Below, one piece after another: positions 35,696-46,400 of a DNA stretch of 64,000 nucleotides; position 1 is the stretch's first letter; the number at the start of each line of letters is the position of its first letter. Both the position numbers and the translations under genes were made by a program. The notes beneath the pieces were generated by a model, which saw only the letters and a program-made list of their open reading frames with translations, ran no database searches and was not told where the DNA came from. This DNA comes from Haemophilus haemolyticus_L (GTDB taxonomy: Bacteria; Pseudomonadota; Gammaproteobacteria; Enterobacterales; Pasteurellaceae), in assembly GCF_003490595.1 (NCBI RefSeq), contig NZ_QQGY01000009.1, positions 36,443 to 100,442 on the forward strand, given 5' to 3'.

Positions 35696-36075
35696 TGCGC
35701 TATGTTATCGCCGTCAAAAGCCCTATTTACGGAAAGCAAGGGGCATTTTTAGCTTATCAATTTGCAGACGCCTTAATCAAAAAAGGACACAAAATCTCAC
35801 AGATTTTTTTCTTTCAAGATGGCGTGAGTAACGGAAATGCATTAGTGTATCCAGCCAATGATGAAGTTAATTTACAAAAACATTGGCAAATGTTTTCCAT
35901 CACCCACAATGTTCCTTTGCATTTATGTGTTGCAGCATCTCAAAGACGAGGCGTCGTCGATAACTTAACCACATCAACCACAGATCACTACAATCTTGCA
36001 GAGGGATTCACAATTGCAGGCCTTGGTGAATTTATGACAGCAAGTTTAAAAGCAGATCGAGTAATAACCCTATGA
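35695..36075 (+). CDS. tusD: tRNA 2-thiolation sulphur relay protein TusD
   Basis: 126-residue DsrE-fold subunit of TusBCD, which passes persulphide sulphur from TusA to TusE and MnmA for 2-thiouridine at tRNA position 34. The active cysteine is in HLCVAASQRRG near residue 79. Overlaps yheO and, by 4 bp, tusC. Confidence 0.93.
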   Translation: MRYVIAVKSPIYGKQGAFLAYQFADALIKKGHKISQIFFFQDGVSNGNALVYPANDEVNLQKHWQMFSITHNVPLHLCVAASQRRGVVDNLTTSTTDHYNLAEGFTIAGLGEFMTASLKADRVITL

Positions 36076-36431
36076 AGATAGCCTTTTTATTTCGCACATC
36101 GCCACATGGGACATCCATTTCACGAGAAGGCTTAGATGCAATTCTTGCCGCAACAGCTTTTTGTGATCCAGATGACATTGGCGTATTTTTTATAGATGAT
36201 GGTGTACTAAATCTTATTAATCATCAACAACCTGAACTCATTCAACAGAAAGACTTCATTAGAATCTTTAAATTATTAGATTTATATGATGTAGAACAAC
36301 GCTTTATATGCACGGAATCTTTACAGAAATTTAAGCTAGAGGATAAGCAACTCATCCTATCTTATGAAAAAATTGACCGCTCTTTATTGATAGAAAAGCT
36401 TAGTCAAGCAGAAAAATTGTTCACTTTCTAA
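36072..36431 (+). CDS. tusC: Sulphur relay protein TusC
   Basis: 119-residue DsrF-like subunit of the TusBCD hexamer. It begins KIAFLFRTSPHGTSISREGLDA and has the FFIDDGVLNL strand typical of the family. The only Cys residues are outside the TusD active position, as expected for a structural subunit. ATGA overlap with tusD. Confidence 0.92.
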   Translation: MKIAFLFRTSPHGTSISREGLDAILAATAFCDPDDIGVFFIDDGVLNLINHQQPELIQQKDFIRIFKLLDLYDVEQRFICTESLQKFKLEDKQLILSYEKIDRSLLIEKLSQAEKLFTF

Positions 36432-36439
36432 GGAATATT

Positions 36440-36727
36440 ATGCTTTATACATTTTCTCAATCAGATTATCCCAAAACTGAACTAGATGACTATTTTTCAT
36501 ATATTACAGAAAAAGATGCGGTAGTATTATGGCAAGATGGTGTGTTATTGGCAGTAAAATACCCTGATTATTTTGCTAGATGTAAGGCGAATTGTATGAT
36601 GTTAGAACAAGATGTTTTAGCAAGAAATCTCACCGCACTTTTACCTCAAAGCAGCAAGATAAAATTAATTTTAATAGAAGAACTTGTTGAAATCACAGAG
36701 AATTATTCACCACAGCTATCACTATAA
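36440..36727 (+). CDS. tusB: Sulphur relay protein TusB
   Basis: 95-residue DsrH-like subunit of TusBCD; starts MLYTFSQSDYP and carries the WQDGVLLAV motif. AAGGAA precedes the ATG, 8 bp after tusC. Last gene of yheO-tusDCB. An in-frame uptake sequence encodes part of NLTALLPQ. Confidence 0.9.
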   Translation: MLYTFSQSDYPKTELDDYFSYITEKDAVVLWQDGVLLAVKYPDYFARCKANCMMLEQDVLARNLTALLPQSSKIKLILIEELVEITENYSPQLSL

Positions 36728-36781
36728 AAATCAAATAATCTAGTAAATACTCGAGTGAATTATCAGATATTACCATAAACA

Positions 36782-36811
36782 AAAAGTGCGGAGAATTTTC
36801 CCCGCACTTTC
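36782..36811. terminator. Shared terminator of tusB and tuf, built from uptake-like arms
   Basis: AAAAGTGCGGaGAA / TTCcCCGCACTTT form a stem with T/A runs on both sides. The arms are uptake cores with the last base changed (GCGGA / CCCGC). Lies between convergent tusB and tuf. Confidence 0.82.
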
Positions 36812-36854
36812 TTTTGTCTTCTTTCTGTCTTTAAGACATTTAAGAATACATCAA

Positions 36855-38039
36855 TTATTTGATGATTTTCGCTACAACACCAGCACCTACTGTACGGCCA
36901 CCTTCACGGATTGCGAAACGTAAACCTTGGTCCATCGCGATTGGGTGGATTAAGCTTACTGTCATCTTGATGTTATCACCAGGCATTACCATTTCCACGC
37001 CTTCTGGTAATTCGATAGTACCAGTTACGTCAGTTGTACGGAAATAGAATTGTGGACGGTAACCTTTAAAGAATGGAGTATGACGACCACCTTCTTCTTT
37101 TGATAATACATACACTTCTGATTCGAAGTCAGTGTGTGGCGTGATTGAACCTGGTTTCGCTAATACTTGACCACGTTCGATTTCTTCACGTTTGGTACCA
37201 CGTAATAATGCACCGATGTTTTCACCTGCACGACCTTCGTCAAGTAATTTACGGAACATTTCAACACCCGTTACAGTAGTTTTCGCTGTATCTTTGATAC
37301 CTACGATTTCTACTTCATCACCAGTACGGATGATACCACGCTCTACACGACCAGTTACTACTGTACCACGACCTGAGATTGAGAACACGTCTTCAATTGG
37401 AAGAAGGAACGGTTGGTCAATCGCACGCTCTGGTTCTGGGATGTAAGTATCTAAGTGGTTTGCTAACTCAAGGATTTTTTCTTCCCATTCTGCTACGCCG
37501 TTTAATGCTTGTAATGCAGAACCACGTACGATTGGAGTATCGTCACCTGGGAAGTCATATTGAGAAAGAAGTTCACGAACTTCCATTTCTACTAATTCTA
37601 ATAACTCTTCGTCATCTACCATGTCGCATTTGTTTAAGAATACGATGATGTATGGAACACCTACTTGGCGACCTAATAAGATGTGCTCACGAGTTTGTGG
37701 CATAGGACCATCAGTTGCTGCTACTACTAAGATAGCACCATCCATTTGTGCCGCACCAGTAATCATGTTTTTAACATAGTCGGCGTGTCCTGGACAGTCA
37801 ACGTGTGCGTAGTGACGAGTTGCTGTATCGTATTCAACGTGTGAAGTGTTGATGGTGATACCACGCGCTTTTTCTTCTGGCGCGTTATCGATTTGGTCAA
37901 ATGCGCGAGCTGCACCACCGTAGTGTTTAGATAATACGGTTGTGATTGCTGCTGTTAAAGTTGTTTTACCGTGGTCAACGTGGCCGATTGTACCCACGTT
38001 TACGTGCGGTTTTGTACGTTCAAATTTTTCTTTAGACAT
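36855..38039 (-). CDS. tuf: Elongation factor Tu
   Basis: 394-residue GTPase that delivers aminoacyl-tRNA to the ribosome. G1 GHVDHGKT at 19-26, DCPGHADYVKNM near 81, NKCD near 136, and domain 2/3 motifs RGTVVTGRVERG and GGRTVGAGVVAKI. It lies directly downstream of four tRNA genes (Thr-Tyr-Gly-Thr), the conserved thrU-tyrU-glyT-thrT-tufB unit. Strong codon bias fits high expression. Confidence 0.98.
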   Translation of the reverse strand: MSKEKFERTKPHVNVGTIGHVDHGKTTLTAAITTVLSKHYGGAARAFDQIDNAPEEKARGITINTSHVEYDTATRHYAHVDCPGHADYVKNMITGAAQMDGAILVVAATDGPMPQTREHILLGRQVGVPYIIVFLNKCDMVDDEELLELVEMEVRELLSQYDFPGDDTPIVRGSALQALNGVAEWEEKILELANHLDTYIPEPERAIDQPFLLPIEDVFSISGRGTVVTGRVERGIIRTGDEVEIVGIKDTAKTTVTGVEMFRKLLDEGRAGENIGALLRGTKREEIERGQVLAKPGSITPHTDFESEVYVLSKEEGGRHTPFFKGYRPQFYFRTTDVTGTIELPEGVEMVMPGDNIKMTVSLIHPIAMDQGLRFAIREGGRTVGAGVVAKIIK

Positions 38040-38140
38040 TTAAAGAGTCCCTCTAAATAGACACGGTTATCGATGGGTAAATAAAACCACATTAACCAAT
38101 AAAATTGTTTATTCTAAATGAAGGAAAGAGAATTGAAGGA

Positions 38141-38216
38141 TGGTGCTGATAGGCGGATTTGAACCGCCGACCTCACCCTTACCAAGGGTGCGCTCTACCA
38201 ACTGAGCTATATCAGC
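38141..38216 (-). tRNA. tRNA-Thr(GGT)
   Basis: 76 nt with encoded CCA. Cloverleaf complete; anticodon loop TTGGTAA gives GGT. Last tRNA before tuf. Confidence 0.97.
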
Positions 38217-38219
38217 GTT

Positions 38220-38294
<75 letters not shown>

Positions 38295-38336
38295 AAGTCC
38301 TAAATTCGTCTGTCCCATCAGGATTCATCTAAAAGA

Positions 38337-38421
38337 TGGTGGAGGGAGAAGGATTCGAACCTTCGAAGGCTGAGCCAACAGATTTACAGTCTGCCCCCTT
38401 TGGCCGCTCGGGAACCCCTCC
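38337..38421 (-). tRNA. tRNA-Tyr(GTA)
   Basis: 85 nt with long variable arm and encoded CCA; anticodon loop CTGTAAA gives GTA. Confidence 0.97.
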
Positions 38422-38451
38422 ACGCTAAATGAATACTTGTGTACGAAAGAA

Positions 38452-38527
<76 letters not shown>

Positions 38528-38549
38528 GTGTCGTAAGCAAGTGAGGCGT

Positions 38550-38577
38550 ATTATATGGAAAAAACTTTTCGTGACAA
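38550..38577 (-). promoter_or_regulatory. Promoter of the tRNA-tuf operon
   Basis: On the minus strand TTGTCA, 16 bp, TATAAT, then a GC-containing ACGCC discriminator typical of stringently controlled stable-RNA promoters. Transcription would start about 15 bp before tRNA-Thr(TGT). Confidence 0.82.
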
Positions 38578-38741
38578 GTTTTTTTTCTAAAAAAATTATT
38601 TTTTTTGCGTGTTCGTTTAAATCACAAGCAAAAATGTGAATTTTTAACCAAATCTTATTAAATTTACTGAAAAATAAATGCGAACATGCTGGTTATAGAG
38701 TATATTTTTCTTCGTTTATTTAGCTATCAAATAAAATTATT

Positions 38742-39677
38742 GTGGAATTTTCAACTCAGCAAACACCTTTTTTAAGCTTTAATCGTGAACAATGGGCAGA
38801 ACTTCGTAAATCCGTGCCATTAAAATTGACAGAACAGGATCTGAAACCGCTTTTAGGTTTTAATGAAGACCTTTCATTAGATGAAGTAAGTACGATTTAC
38901 CTACCGTTAACTCGTCTTATTAACTATTACATTGATGAAAATTTACATCGCCAAACGGTACTACATCGCTTTTTAGGCAGAAATAATGCCAAAACACCTT
39001 ACATAATTAGTATTGCTGGCAGTGTTGCTGTTGGGAAAAGCACTTCAGCACGTATTCTACAATCTCTGCTTTCTCATTGGCCAACTGAAAGAAAGGTTGA
39101 TCTCATCACAACAGATGGATTTCTTTATCCATTAGACAAGCTTAAACAAGAGAATCTTTTACAAAAGAAAGGTTTTCCCGTTTCTTATGACACACCTAAA
39201 CTCATTCGCTTTTTAGCAGATGTAAAATCAGGTAAAAGCAATGTGACAGCACCAATCTACTCTCATTTAACGTACGATATTATTCCCGATGAATTTGATG
39301 TGGTAGATAAACCCGATATTCTCATTTTAGAAGGATTAAATGTTCTTCAAACAGGCAATAACAAAACCAATCAAACCTTTGTGTCAGATTTTGTTGATTT
39401 CTCTATTTATGTCGATGCAGAAGAAAAATTACTGAAAGAATGGTACATCAAACGCTTTTTAAAATTCCGAGAAAGTGCATTTAATGATCCTAATTCTTAC
39501 TTTAAGCATTACGCAAGCTTATCAAAAGAAGAGGCTGTTGCGACAGCAAGTAAAATTTGGGATGAAATTAACGGGTTAAATCTCAATCAAAACATTCTTC
39601 CCACCCGTGAGCGAGCAAATTTAATTCTAACAAAAGGTGAAAACCATCAGGTAGAGTTAGTTAAATTGAGGAAATAG
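38742..39677 (+). CDS. coaA: Pantothenate kinase, type I
   Basis: 311 residues. Phosphorylates pantothenate, the first and regulated step of coenzyme A synthesis. P-loop GSVAVGKS near 96-103; DLITTDGFLYP near 124; YVDAEEKLLKEWYIKRFLKF near 218. The start is GTG (giving MEFSTQQTPF); no ATG lies upstream in frame and no strong ribosome-binding sequence is visible. Family length supports it. Confidence 0.94.
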   Translation: MEFSTQQTPFLSFNREQWAELRKSVPLKLTEQDLKPLLGFNEDLSLDEVSTIYLPLTRLINYYIDENLHRQTVLHRFLGRNNAKTPYIISIAGSVAVGKSTSARILQSLLSHWPTERKVDLITTDGFLYPLDKLKQENLLQKKGFPVSYDTPKLIRFLADVKSGKSNVTAPIYSHLTYDIIPDEFDVVDKPDILILEGLNVLQTGNNKTNQTFVSDFVDFSIYVDAEEKLLKEWYIKRFLKFRESAFNDPNSYFKHYASLSKEEAVATASKIWDEINGLNLNQNILPTRERANLILTKGENHQVELVKLRK

Positions 39678-39733
39678 CTCAAAAGTGCGGTGAAAATAAA
39701 AAGTCTACACTATTTAAAATATCAGTCTCTTCT

Positions 39734-39773
39734 AACAAAAAAATCGCACCTTTAACAGTGCGATTTTTTGTTG
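39734..39773. terminator. Bidirectional terminator between coaA and cydC
   Basis: AACAAAAAAATCGCAC / GTGCGATTTTTTGTT arms, 8-nt loop, T-runs on both strands. Confidence 0.88.
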
Positions 39774-39780
39774 TCTTAGT

Positions 39781-41439
39781 TTAGGACATTCTGCCGTTTT
39801 CTATGCCAATTACCTGATCACAAATTGCCATCGTAGACTGGCGGTGGCTAACTAGAATAATCAATTTCTCAGCTTTAACATTGAGTAATGATTTCAAAAT
39901 CATTGCTTCGTTTAAGCTATCCAAATTACTGGTTGGCTCATCAAGCAAGATAATCGGTGCATTATGCAAGAATGCTCGGGCAATACCGATACGTTGTTTT
40001 TCACCGTCAGAGAGATTGCCGCCCAACTCCGTCATTTTTGTTTGATAACCTTGTGGCAAGCTTAAAATGAAATCATGAATTGAGGCTTTCTTCGCCGCTT
40101 CCATAATTTCTTCTAACGTTGCATCACGGCGCGCAAGGCGAATATTTTCCTCAATGGTTTCGTTGAAAATATAGGTTTGCTGAGTAATGTACGCCATATT
40201 GTCACGCAAGCTACGAGTGTTGATATTCGGTAAAGTTTCGCCGTTAATTTTAATGCTACCTGATTTTGGATCGTAAAAACGCATCAGCAATTTCAACAAA
40301 GTACTTTTACCGCTACCGCTTCTGCCGTGAATACCCAAGATTTCACCTTTTTTCACAGATAAGCTGACATCCGATAAAATTTGTTCTTCACCGTAAGCGA
40401 AGTTTACATTCTCAACATCAATGCGAGAAACATCTTTTAAATCGACCGCACTTTCTACATCTTTTAATTCTGGCTCTTCCGCTAATAAACTTAATACTCG
40501 CTCACCTGAAGCCAAAGTTTGTAATAAGTTGCTTGAAAGGTTACTTAAGGCGATAACTGGCCCGTAGCTCGACATTAATAAAATCACACCAACTAAAAAG
40601 GCTGAGAAATCAATTTTATCTAAGCTAAATAAAATTAAGCCAGTAAACAGCATAATGATGTTGAAAACAGATACGGCCACTTCAGTATAAACACGCACTT
40701 TCGCTTCTTGGTCTTTAATGCGCTCAAAAGCCGTATCAATTTTTTGGCTGCGTTGTTGGATTTCTGCTAAACGTTGTTTTGCATAACCAAAAAGCTGAAT
40801 TTCTTTCATACCACGCACGCTGTCGAGGAAGAAATCATTCATTTCGCCGACTAATTCACGATAGAGTCTGCCATCTTCACGTGCTAATTTGGTGGTGATA
40901 ATCGGTAAAATCACGCCCACTGTTAAATAAGCAGCCAATGCCACAAGTACAAACCAACCAGAAAGATGCGCAAAGACCAACAATAAAATCGCAGAGGTAA
41001 AGAACGCGATCATAATTGGCGCAATGGTGTGCGCATAGAAAACTTCGAGTAATTCGATATCGTTAGTCACCAATGACACTAATTGCCCAGCTTGTTTATC
41101 TTGCAACTTCACAAAAGCCAAACGGCGCAAAGAAGAAAACACTTTGTCACGCAATAATGCCAATAATTTAAAAGCAATATAGTGCCCAGACATTTGCTCT
41201 AAATAACGCAATGCACCACGAGCCACCGCCAATACGATAAGTGCGGTCAAAATTCCAGAAAAACTTAAATGGGTGTCAAAGTTAAGAAGATTCACTAACC
41301 CCATCGCACCTAGCACCATAATAAAGATGGCAGCCAGGAAACCGAGCGTTCCCATCGTGATGGTAAACGCCATGATATGCGCCAGTGGGGTCACTAATTT
41401 CAACAAATGCCCCATTACAACAAAACCATTTTTACGCAT
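39781..41439 (-). CDS. cydC: Cysteine/glutathione exporter subunit CydC (ABC transporter)
   Basis: 552 residues: six-helix membrane domain (about 1-310) fused to an ABC ATPase. Walker A GRSGSGKST near 372, Q-loop YITQQTY, signature LSDGEKQRIGIAR (the usual second Gly is Asp) and Walker B IILLDEP near 496. CydDC exports thiols to the periplasm and is needed for cytochrome bd assembly. Overlaps cydD by 8 bp; GAGGTGG is its ribosome-binding site. Confidence 0.94.
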   Translation of the reverse strand: MRKNGFVVMGHLLKLVTPLAHIMAFTITMGTLGFLAAIFIMVLGAMGLVNLLNFDTHLSFSGILTALIVLAVARGALRYLEQMSGHYIAFKLLALLRDKVFSSLRRLAFVKLQDKQAGQLVSLVTNDIELLEVFYAHTIAPIMIAFFTSAILLLVFAHLSGWFVLVALAAYLTVGVILPIITTKLAREDGRLYRELVGEMNDFFLDSVRGMKEIQLFGYAKQRLAEIQQRSQKIDTAFERIKDQEAKVRVYTEVAVSVFNIIMLFTGLILFSLDKIDFSAFLVGVILLMSSYGPVIALSNLSSNLLQTLASGERVLSLLAEEPELKDVESAVDLKDVSRIDVENVNFAYGEEQILSDVSLSVKKGEILGIHGRSGSGKSTLLKLLMRFYDPKSGSIKINGETLPNINTRSLRDNMAYITQQTYIFNETIEENIRLARRDATLEEIMEAAKKASIHDFILSLPQGYQTKMTELGGNLSDGEKQRIGIARAFLHNAPIILLDEPTSNLDSLNEAMILKSLLNVKAEKLIILVSHRQSTMAICDQVIGIENGRMS

Positions 41440-43177
41440 TTGCCACCTCTCTAATTTGTTCTAAATCTTTTTGTTGTTGGAACATCTCAGCATACGCACC
41501 TTGTTTTGCCATTAAGGTTTCGTGTGTGCCTTGCTCAATCAATTTGCCTTGGTCAAGTACGTTAATACAGTCTGCATTTACTGCATTTGCCAAGCGGTGA
41601 GAAATCATCACAATGGTTTTTTGTTGTTTAAATTGTTGAATAAACTGCAAAATAATTTCTTCGCTTTCCACATCAATATTACTGGTTGCTTCGTCAAAAA
41701 TATAAAGCGCCGCATTGTGCAATAAAGCACGTGCTAAGGCTAAACGTTGAATCTGACCGCCCGATAAATTTGCACCACGGCTTAATAGCTGCATATCTAA
41801 TCCGCCATTTTCACGTACAAAGTGGGCAAGATTCACTTGTTCTAAACACGCATAAATTTGCTCGTCTGTTGCATCAATTTTCGCCATCGTCATATTTTCA
41901 CGCAGCGTGCCCTTAAACACGTAGCTACTATGGCTCACCAACGATACTTTTTGATAGAAAGAAGTGCGGTCTATTTCAGAGGCGTTTTGTCCATTAAATA
42001 AAATCTCACCTTGTTGCGCTTTATTAAAGCCCATCAACAACGAAACTAAGGTTGATTTACCGCAACCACTTTTACCCACAAATACAGAAAGTTGGTTTGG
42101 TTGAATCGTTAAAGTTAACCCTTGAATGGCTGGTTTTTCTGCAGAATATGCAAAATGTAAATCTTTAATTTCCACTTGAACGTTATTTTTGGCTTCAAAA
42201 TTTACCGCACTTTGTTGGGTTTCCACTGGCGTATCAAGTAATGTGAAGATCTTATCTGAAGCCGCTTTACCATTCATCGCAACATGGAAGAATGAACCGA
42301 GCAAACGAAGCGGAATAAAAAACTCGGAGGAAAGGAGGATAAATAAAATCACGCCTAAGACGCTGAGTTGTGCATCTTGGAATTGCAATAGTGCGGTTAA
42401 AATCCCGATTGCTGCGCCACCATAAGCAAGTAAATCCATAAGAGAAACTGAGTTAAGCTGCATGGTAAGCACTTTCATGGTAATTTTGCGGAAATGCTCT
42501 GCTTCTTCATCCATCGCTTTCGCTTTATAAGCATCATCTTGATAGATTTTCAACGTAATTAAACCTTGTAAGTTATCTAAAAAGCTGCTGCCTAATCCCA
42601 CATAAATGGACCAATATTTTGCCAAGAGTTTTTTCGCAATTTTATTCACCGCAATGATCGACATCGGAATAAGCGGCACGCAAATTAATAAAATAATAGC
42701 TGTTTTAAAACTGAAAAAGATCAGGAAAGCAAAGAGTGTAAGCGGTGCAAGTAAGCTATAAAAAAGCTGCGGCAAATAACGCCCAAAGTAGATTTCAAGC
42801 TGTTCTACACCTTCTGATGCCACTTGGATAATACTTGAAGTGGATTGCTGGTTCACTTGGTTAAGCGGCATAGAAGCCAATTTACGATAAATGAGGCTAC
42901 GCAATTCATGCTTCACTTTTGTGCTGGCAAAATAAGACGCCTGCACTAATTTTTTACCCGCAAAAGCACGCAGTGCCAATGCTGCAATTAAAATTACACC
43001 TAGACCCACCGCACTTGACATCGTCAACTCTTTAAAATAAGCGGCTTGTAAAATATAAGAAAACACGACGGCACTAATAATCCCGCCAACTAACGCCACC
43101 CAATTCCACAACACCGTGACACCAATCCATTTTTTACTATCGGCCACAGTGTTAATTAGGCGTTTATCTATCATCAT
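41432..43177 (-). CDS. cydD: Cysteine/glutathione exporter subunit CydD (ABC transporter)
   Basis: 581 residues, partner of CydC. Membrane domain (about 1-320) and ATPase with Walker A GKSGCGKST, signature LSGGQIQRLALAR and Walker B LYIFDEA. The frame is open 37 codons upstream, but that stretch is translated REP repeat; AGGAG is 8 bp before the ATG at MMIDKRLIN, which I use (the next ATG is one codon later). First gene of cydDC. Confidence 0.94.
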   Translation of the reverse strand: MMIDKRLINTVADSKKWIGVTVLWNWVALVGGIISAVVFSYILQAAYFKELTMSSAVGLGVILIAALALRAFAGKKLVQASYFASTKVKHELRSLIYRKLASMPLNQVNQQSTSSIIQVASEGVEQLEIYFGRYLPQLFYSLLAPLTLFAFLIFFSFKTAIILLICVPLIPMSIIAVNKIAKKLLAKYWSIYVGLGSSFLDNLQGLITLKIYQDDAYKAKAMDEEAEHFRKITMKVLTMQLNSVSLMDLLAYGGAAIGILTALLQFQDAQLSVLGVILFILLSSEFFIPLRLLGSFFHVAMNGKAASDKIFTLLDTPVETQQSAVNFEAKNNVQVEIKDLHFAYSAEKPAIQGLTLTIQPNQLSVFVGKSGCGKSTLVSLLMGFNKAQQGEILFNGQNASEIDRTSFYQKVSLVSHSSYVFKGTLRENMTMAKIDATDEQIYACLEQVNLAHFVRENGGLDMQLLSRGANLSGGQIQRLALARALLHNAALYIFDEATSNIDVESEEIILQFIQQFKQQKTIVMISHRLANAVNADCINVLDQGKLIEQGTHETLMAKQGAYAEMFQQQKDLEQIREVANA

Positions 43178-43225
43178 AATGATTGCTCCTAAAAAAGAAG
43201 TACGCATAGAATTATGCATACTTAA

Positions 43226-43294
43226 TGTAGGGTGGGCTTCAGACCACCAAAATATCTCACGATTGTTTGTTGGTGGGCTGAAGCCCACCCTACA
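43226..43294. repeat. REP-like palindrome between cydD and the first haem receptor gene
   Basis: 25-bp inverted arms with one mismatch: TGTAGGGTGGGCTTCAGaCC.. at 43226-43250 and ..GGGCTGAAGCCCACCCTACA at 43270-43294, each itself partly palindromic. Same core as 15487-15550. Confidence 0.82.
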
Positions 43295-43352
43295 ACTAAC
43301 ATGAACAATCGATGGCTTGTATTATAGAGAACAAGTACATTTAAATATAGGG

Positions 43353-43371
43353 CATAATGAGAATAATTTTT
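43353..43371. promoter_or_regulatory. Candidate Fur box
   Basis: CATAATGAGAATAATTTTT matches the 19-bp GATAATGATAATCATTATC consensus at about 14 positions, about 107 bp upstream of the receptor ATG. A second weaker candidate, AATAATTATCATTTCC, lies at 43444-43459. Iron repression of Hgp receptors is known in Haemophilus; binding here is predicted. Confidence 0.5.
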
Positions 43372-43477
43372 ATTGTTTGATCTTTATCAAAAACATACTT
43401 TTAGTATTGTGAGAAAATATTTTTTCTTGTACCATTATTTAGCAATAATTATCATTTCCCTTGTTATGGAGTCAAAT

Positions 43478-46400
43478 ATGACCAACTTTAGATTAAATTT
43501 ACTTACGTATTCTATTATGCTTGGACTGACAGCAGGAGCTGTTTACGCCAACGAACTTGAACAACTGCAGGAAATTAATGTTTCAGGGAATACAGAAACA
43601 ATAAATGTGAAAGAAAAAAAAGTTGGTGAAACCCAAATTACTGCTAAAAAACTTTCTAAGCAACAGGCTTCAGATTCTCGAGATTTGGTACGTTATGAAA
43701 CTGGTATTACCGTTGTTGAAACAGGAAGAACAGGAGCAAGTGGTTATGCTGTTCGAGGAGTTGATGAAAACCGTGTGGGTATTATGGTTGATGGACTTCG
43801 TCAAGCTGAAACTTTAAGTTCACAAGCATTTAAAGAGCTATTTGAAGGCTATGGAAATTTTAATAATACTCGTAATGATGTAGAAATAGAGAATGTTAAA
43901 ACAGCGACCATTACCAAAGGTGCTGACTCTTTAAAATCAGGTAGTGGGGCATTGGGTGGTTCGGTTATCTTTGATACAAAAGATGCTAGAGATTATCTAA
44001 TAGGAAAAGATCATTACTTTAGTATTAAACGTGCTACTCAAAGTATGAATAGTCAAGATACGGTGTCTCTTACTGCTGCTGGCCGATATAAAGGGTTTGA
44101 TGCGTTAATTGTTCATACTGAGCGTAATAGCAATGAAATGAAGAATTATGGTTATGAAAATTATGACGATAAGGTTGTCGGAATTAAAAGAGAAAAAACA
44201 GATCCTTATTCCATTTCCCGTAATAGTACGTTAGTGAAATTAGGGTTTGAACCAACAGAAAATCATCGATTTAGTGTAGCTGTTGATAAATCAACATTAA
44301 AAACTGATGGACAAGATTTATCTTATTCATTACGTCCTAGTTCTTATGTCAATACTGAAACCAGTCAAGGAGAACGTCTTATACACGATAAATCTAAACG
44401 AGAAAATATCCAATTTTCTTATGAAAACTTTACACAAACTCCATTTTGGGATCACTTTAAACTAACTTATTCCTCTCAAAAAATTAAAAATAAAGCTCGT
44501 AGTGATGAATATTGTAACAATACAAATTGTATTGATGTTGATAATAAGCAAGGATTGAAATTAGATAGTTCTGATGGCACTTATAAAATAAAAGATAAAT
44601 GGGGGGGATATATTACTGGGAAAGGAGTTGAAGAAGGTTGGAGTACTGAATCTGAATACACCGATTCCCACGGTAATAAGATTAGTGGTTTTGATTATCG
44701 TGAAGTGGGTACAGAACATTTGCTATTAGACTGTAGTAAATTAGATTGTTCAAAAAAATATCAAGTTTTTATTAAAAATGATGAGAACTATAATGAAAAA
44801 TATTTATTTGAACCTAGAGATATTCAAACTAAGTCTATAAATGGGAAAACATATGGTTACATTCCGACAAAATCAATTCCAAACTCATGGGGGGGCGTTC
44901 AGTCAGAAGAAGTCTTTTACGTATTACCCCATAGCCGAGGATATAGTAATAACTACTACAATGATCGTGATTTAAATACAAATACAAAACAATTGAACTT
45001 TGATTTTGATAAGTCATTTTCTTTAGGTAAAACTAACCATTCAGTGCAATATGGTGGACTATATTCTGAAACAGAAAAAAATATGGTTAATAAAGAGGGA
45101 TATAAAGGAGCTAATGTTCAATGGTGGGCGGATAATTTCATATGCAATGAGCCTGTTTCTGGAACATTCCCAGTTCAATATACTCCATATCCAAATAAGT
45201 GGCCTGGTTGCAAACTTAAAGAAAGTGCTGCAGGAAGCTCTAGTTACCTAATCCCTGTTAAAACTAAAAACCATGCATTTTATTTAGGTGATAATTTTAC
45301 AGTAACAAATTGGCTTGGTTTTGATTTAAATTATAGATATGACAATGTTAGACATTTGCCACATTATCGCTTAGGGCAAGATCCTGAAATTCCACGTGGA
45401 TTATTAGCTGGTACAATGATCCCTATTCCAGATAGTGCATTAACTGGAGGCAGTGGCTGGTATAATTATAATCATCCCGATTATATAAAAAATGTACAAG
45501 ACAATTTAAATGCAATTCAAAAATCAACAGCATTTAAGCACCATTCCTATAATTTAGGATTAAACTTGGATCCAACAGATTGGTTAAGAATACAGTTTAA
45601 ATATTCTAATGGTTTTAGAGCGCCAACGCCTGATGAAATGTATATAACATTTAAACATCCTCAATTTTCACTTTTACCAAATACTAATTTAAAAGAAGAA
45701 AAAGCTAAAACAAAAGAAATCGCTTTTACTTTTTATAGAGAACGTAGTTATTTCACTACTAATTTATTCCAAACCGATTATAAGAATTTTATTGATTTGG
45801 CATATTTAGGTGAACGTCCAATTGATCAAAGTAAATCGTCTTATTATCCATTCTATCAAAGTTTGAATCGTGATAAGGCAAAAGTAAACGGAATCGAAAT
45901 TTCTACTCATCTAGAAATAGGAGACCTTATTGAAAAATTAGAAGGATTCCATTTGGGTTATAAATTGACTTATCAAAAAGGTCGAATAAAAGATGGTAAA
46001 CCATTAGAGGGATATAAAGAATTATTAGAACATAACCCTAAATATATGAATATGGTCTTGCAAGACCAGCCAATGAATGCTTTGCAACCGACCACATCCG
46101 TATACAATTTAGGTTATGATTCACCTAATAAAATATGGGGATTAGATTTTTATATTACCGACGTCTCAGCCAAAAAGGCAAAAGACAGCTTTAACCCTCA
46201 ATGGCATAGCATGATTGAACGTCAAGCAGAAAATATTAATACTGGTGCAATTGAAACAGTGCCAGCAAAAACAGTAAATGGTAACGAAAAAGTTATTGAT
46301 AGAAGAGCATTATGGCGCAATAAGCATTACACTGTGATAGATGCCATTGCTTACTGGAAACCAATTAAAAACCTTACATTTACAGCTGGTGTTTATAATT

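Noticed and set aside
36855..38039. Plus-strand frames inside tuf
   Set aside because: By-product of the strong codon bias of tuf.
43178..43288. 37-codon upstream extension of cydD
   Set aside because: Also translated REP palindrome. AGGAG stands in front of the ATG at 43177.
43373..43477. 35-codon upstream extension of the first receptor gene
   Set aside because: It would bury the signal peptide; GGAG and a proper signal begin at 43478.
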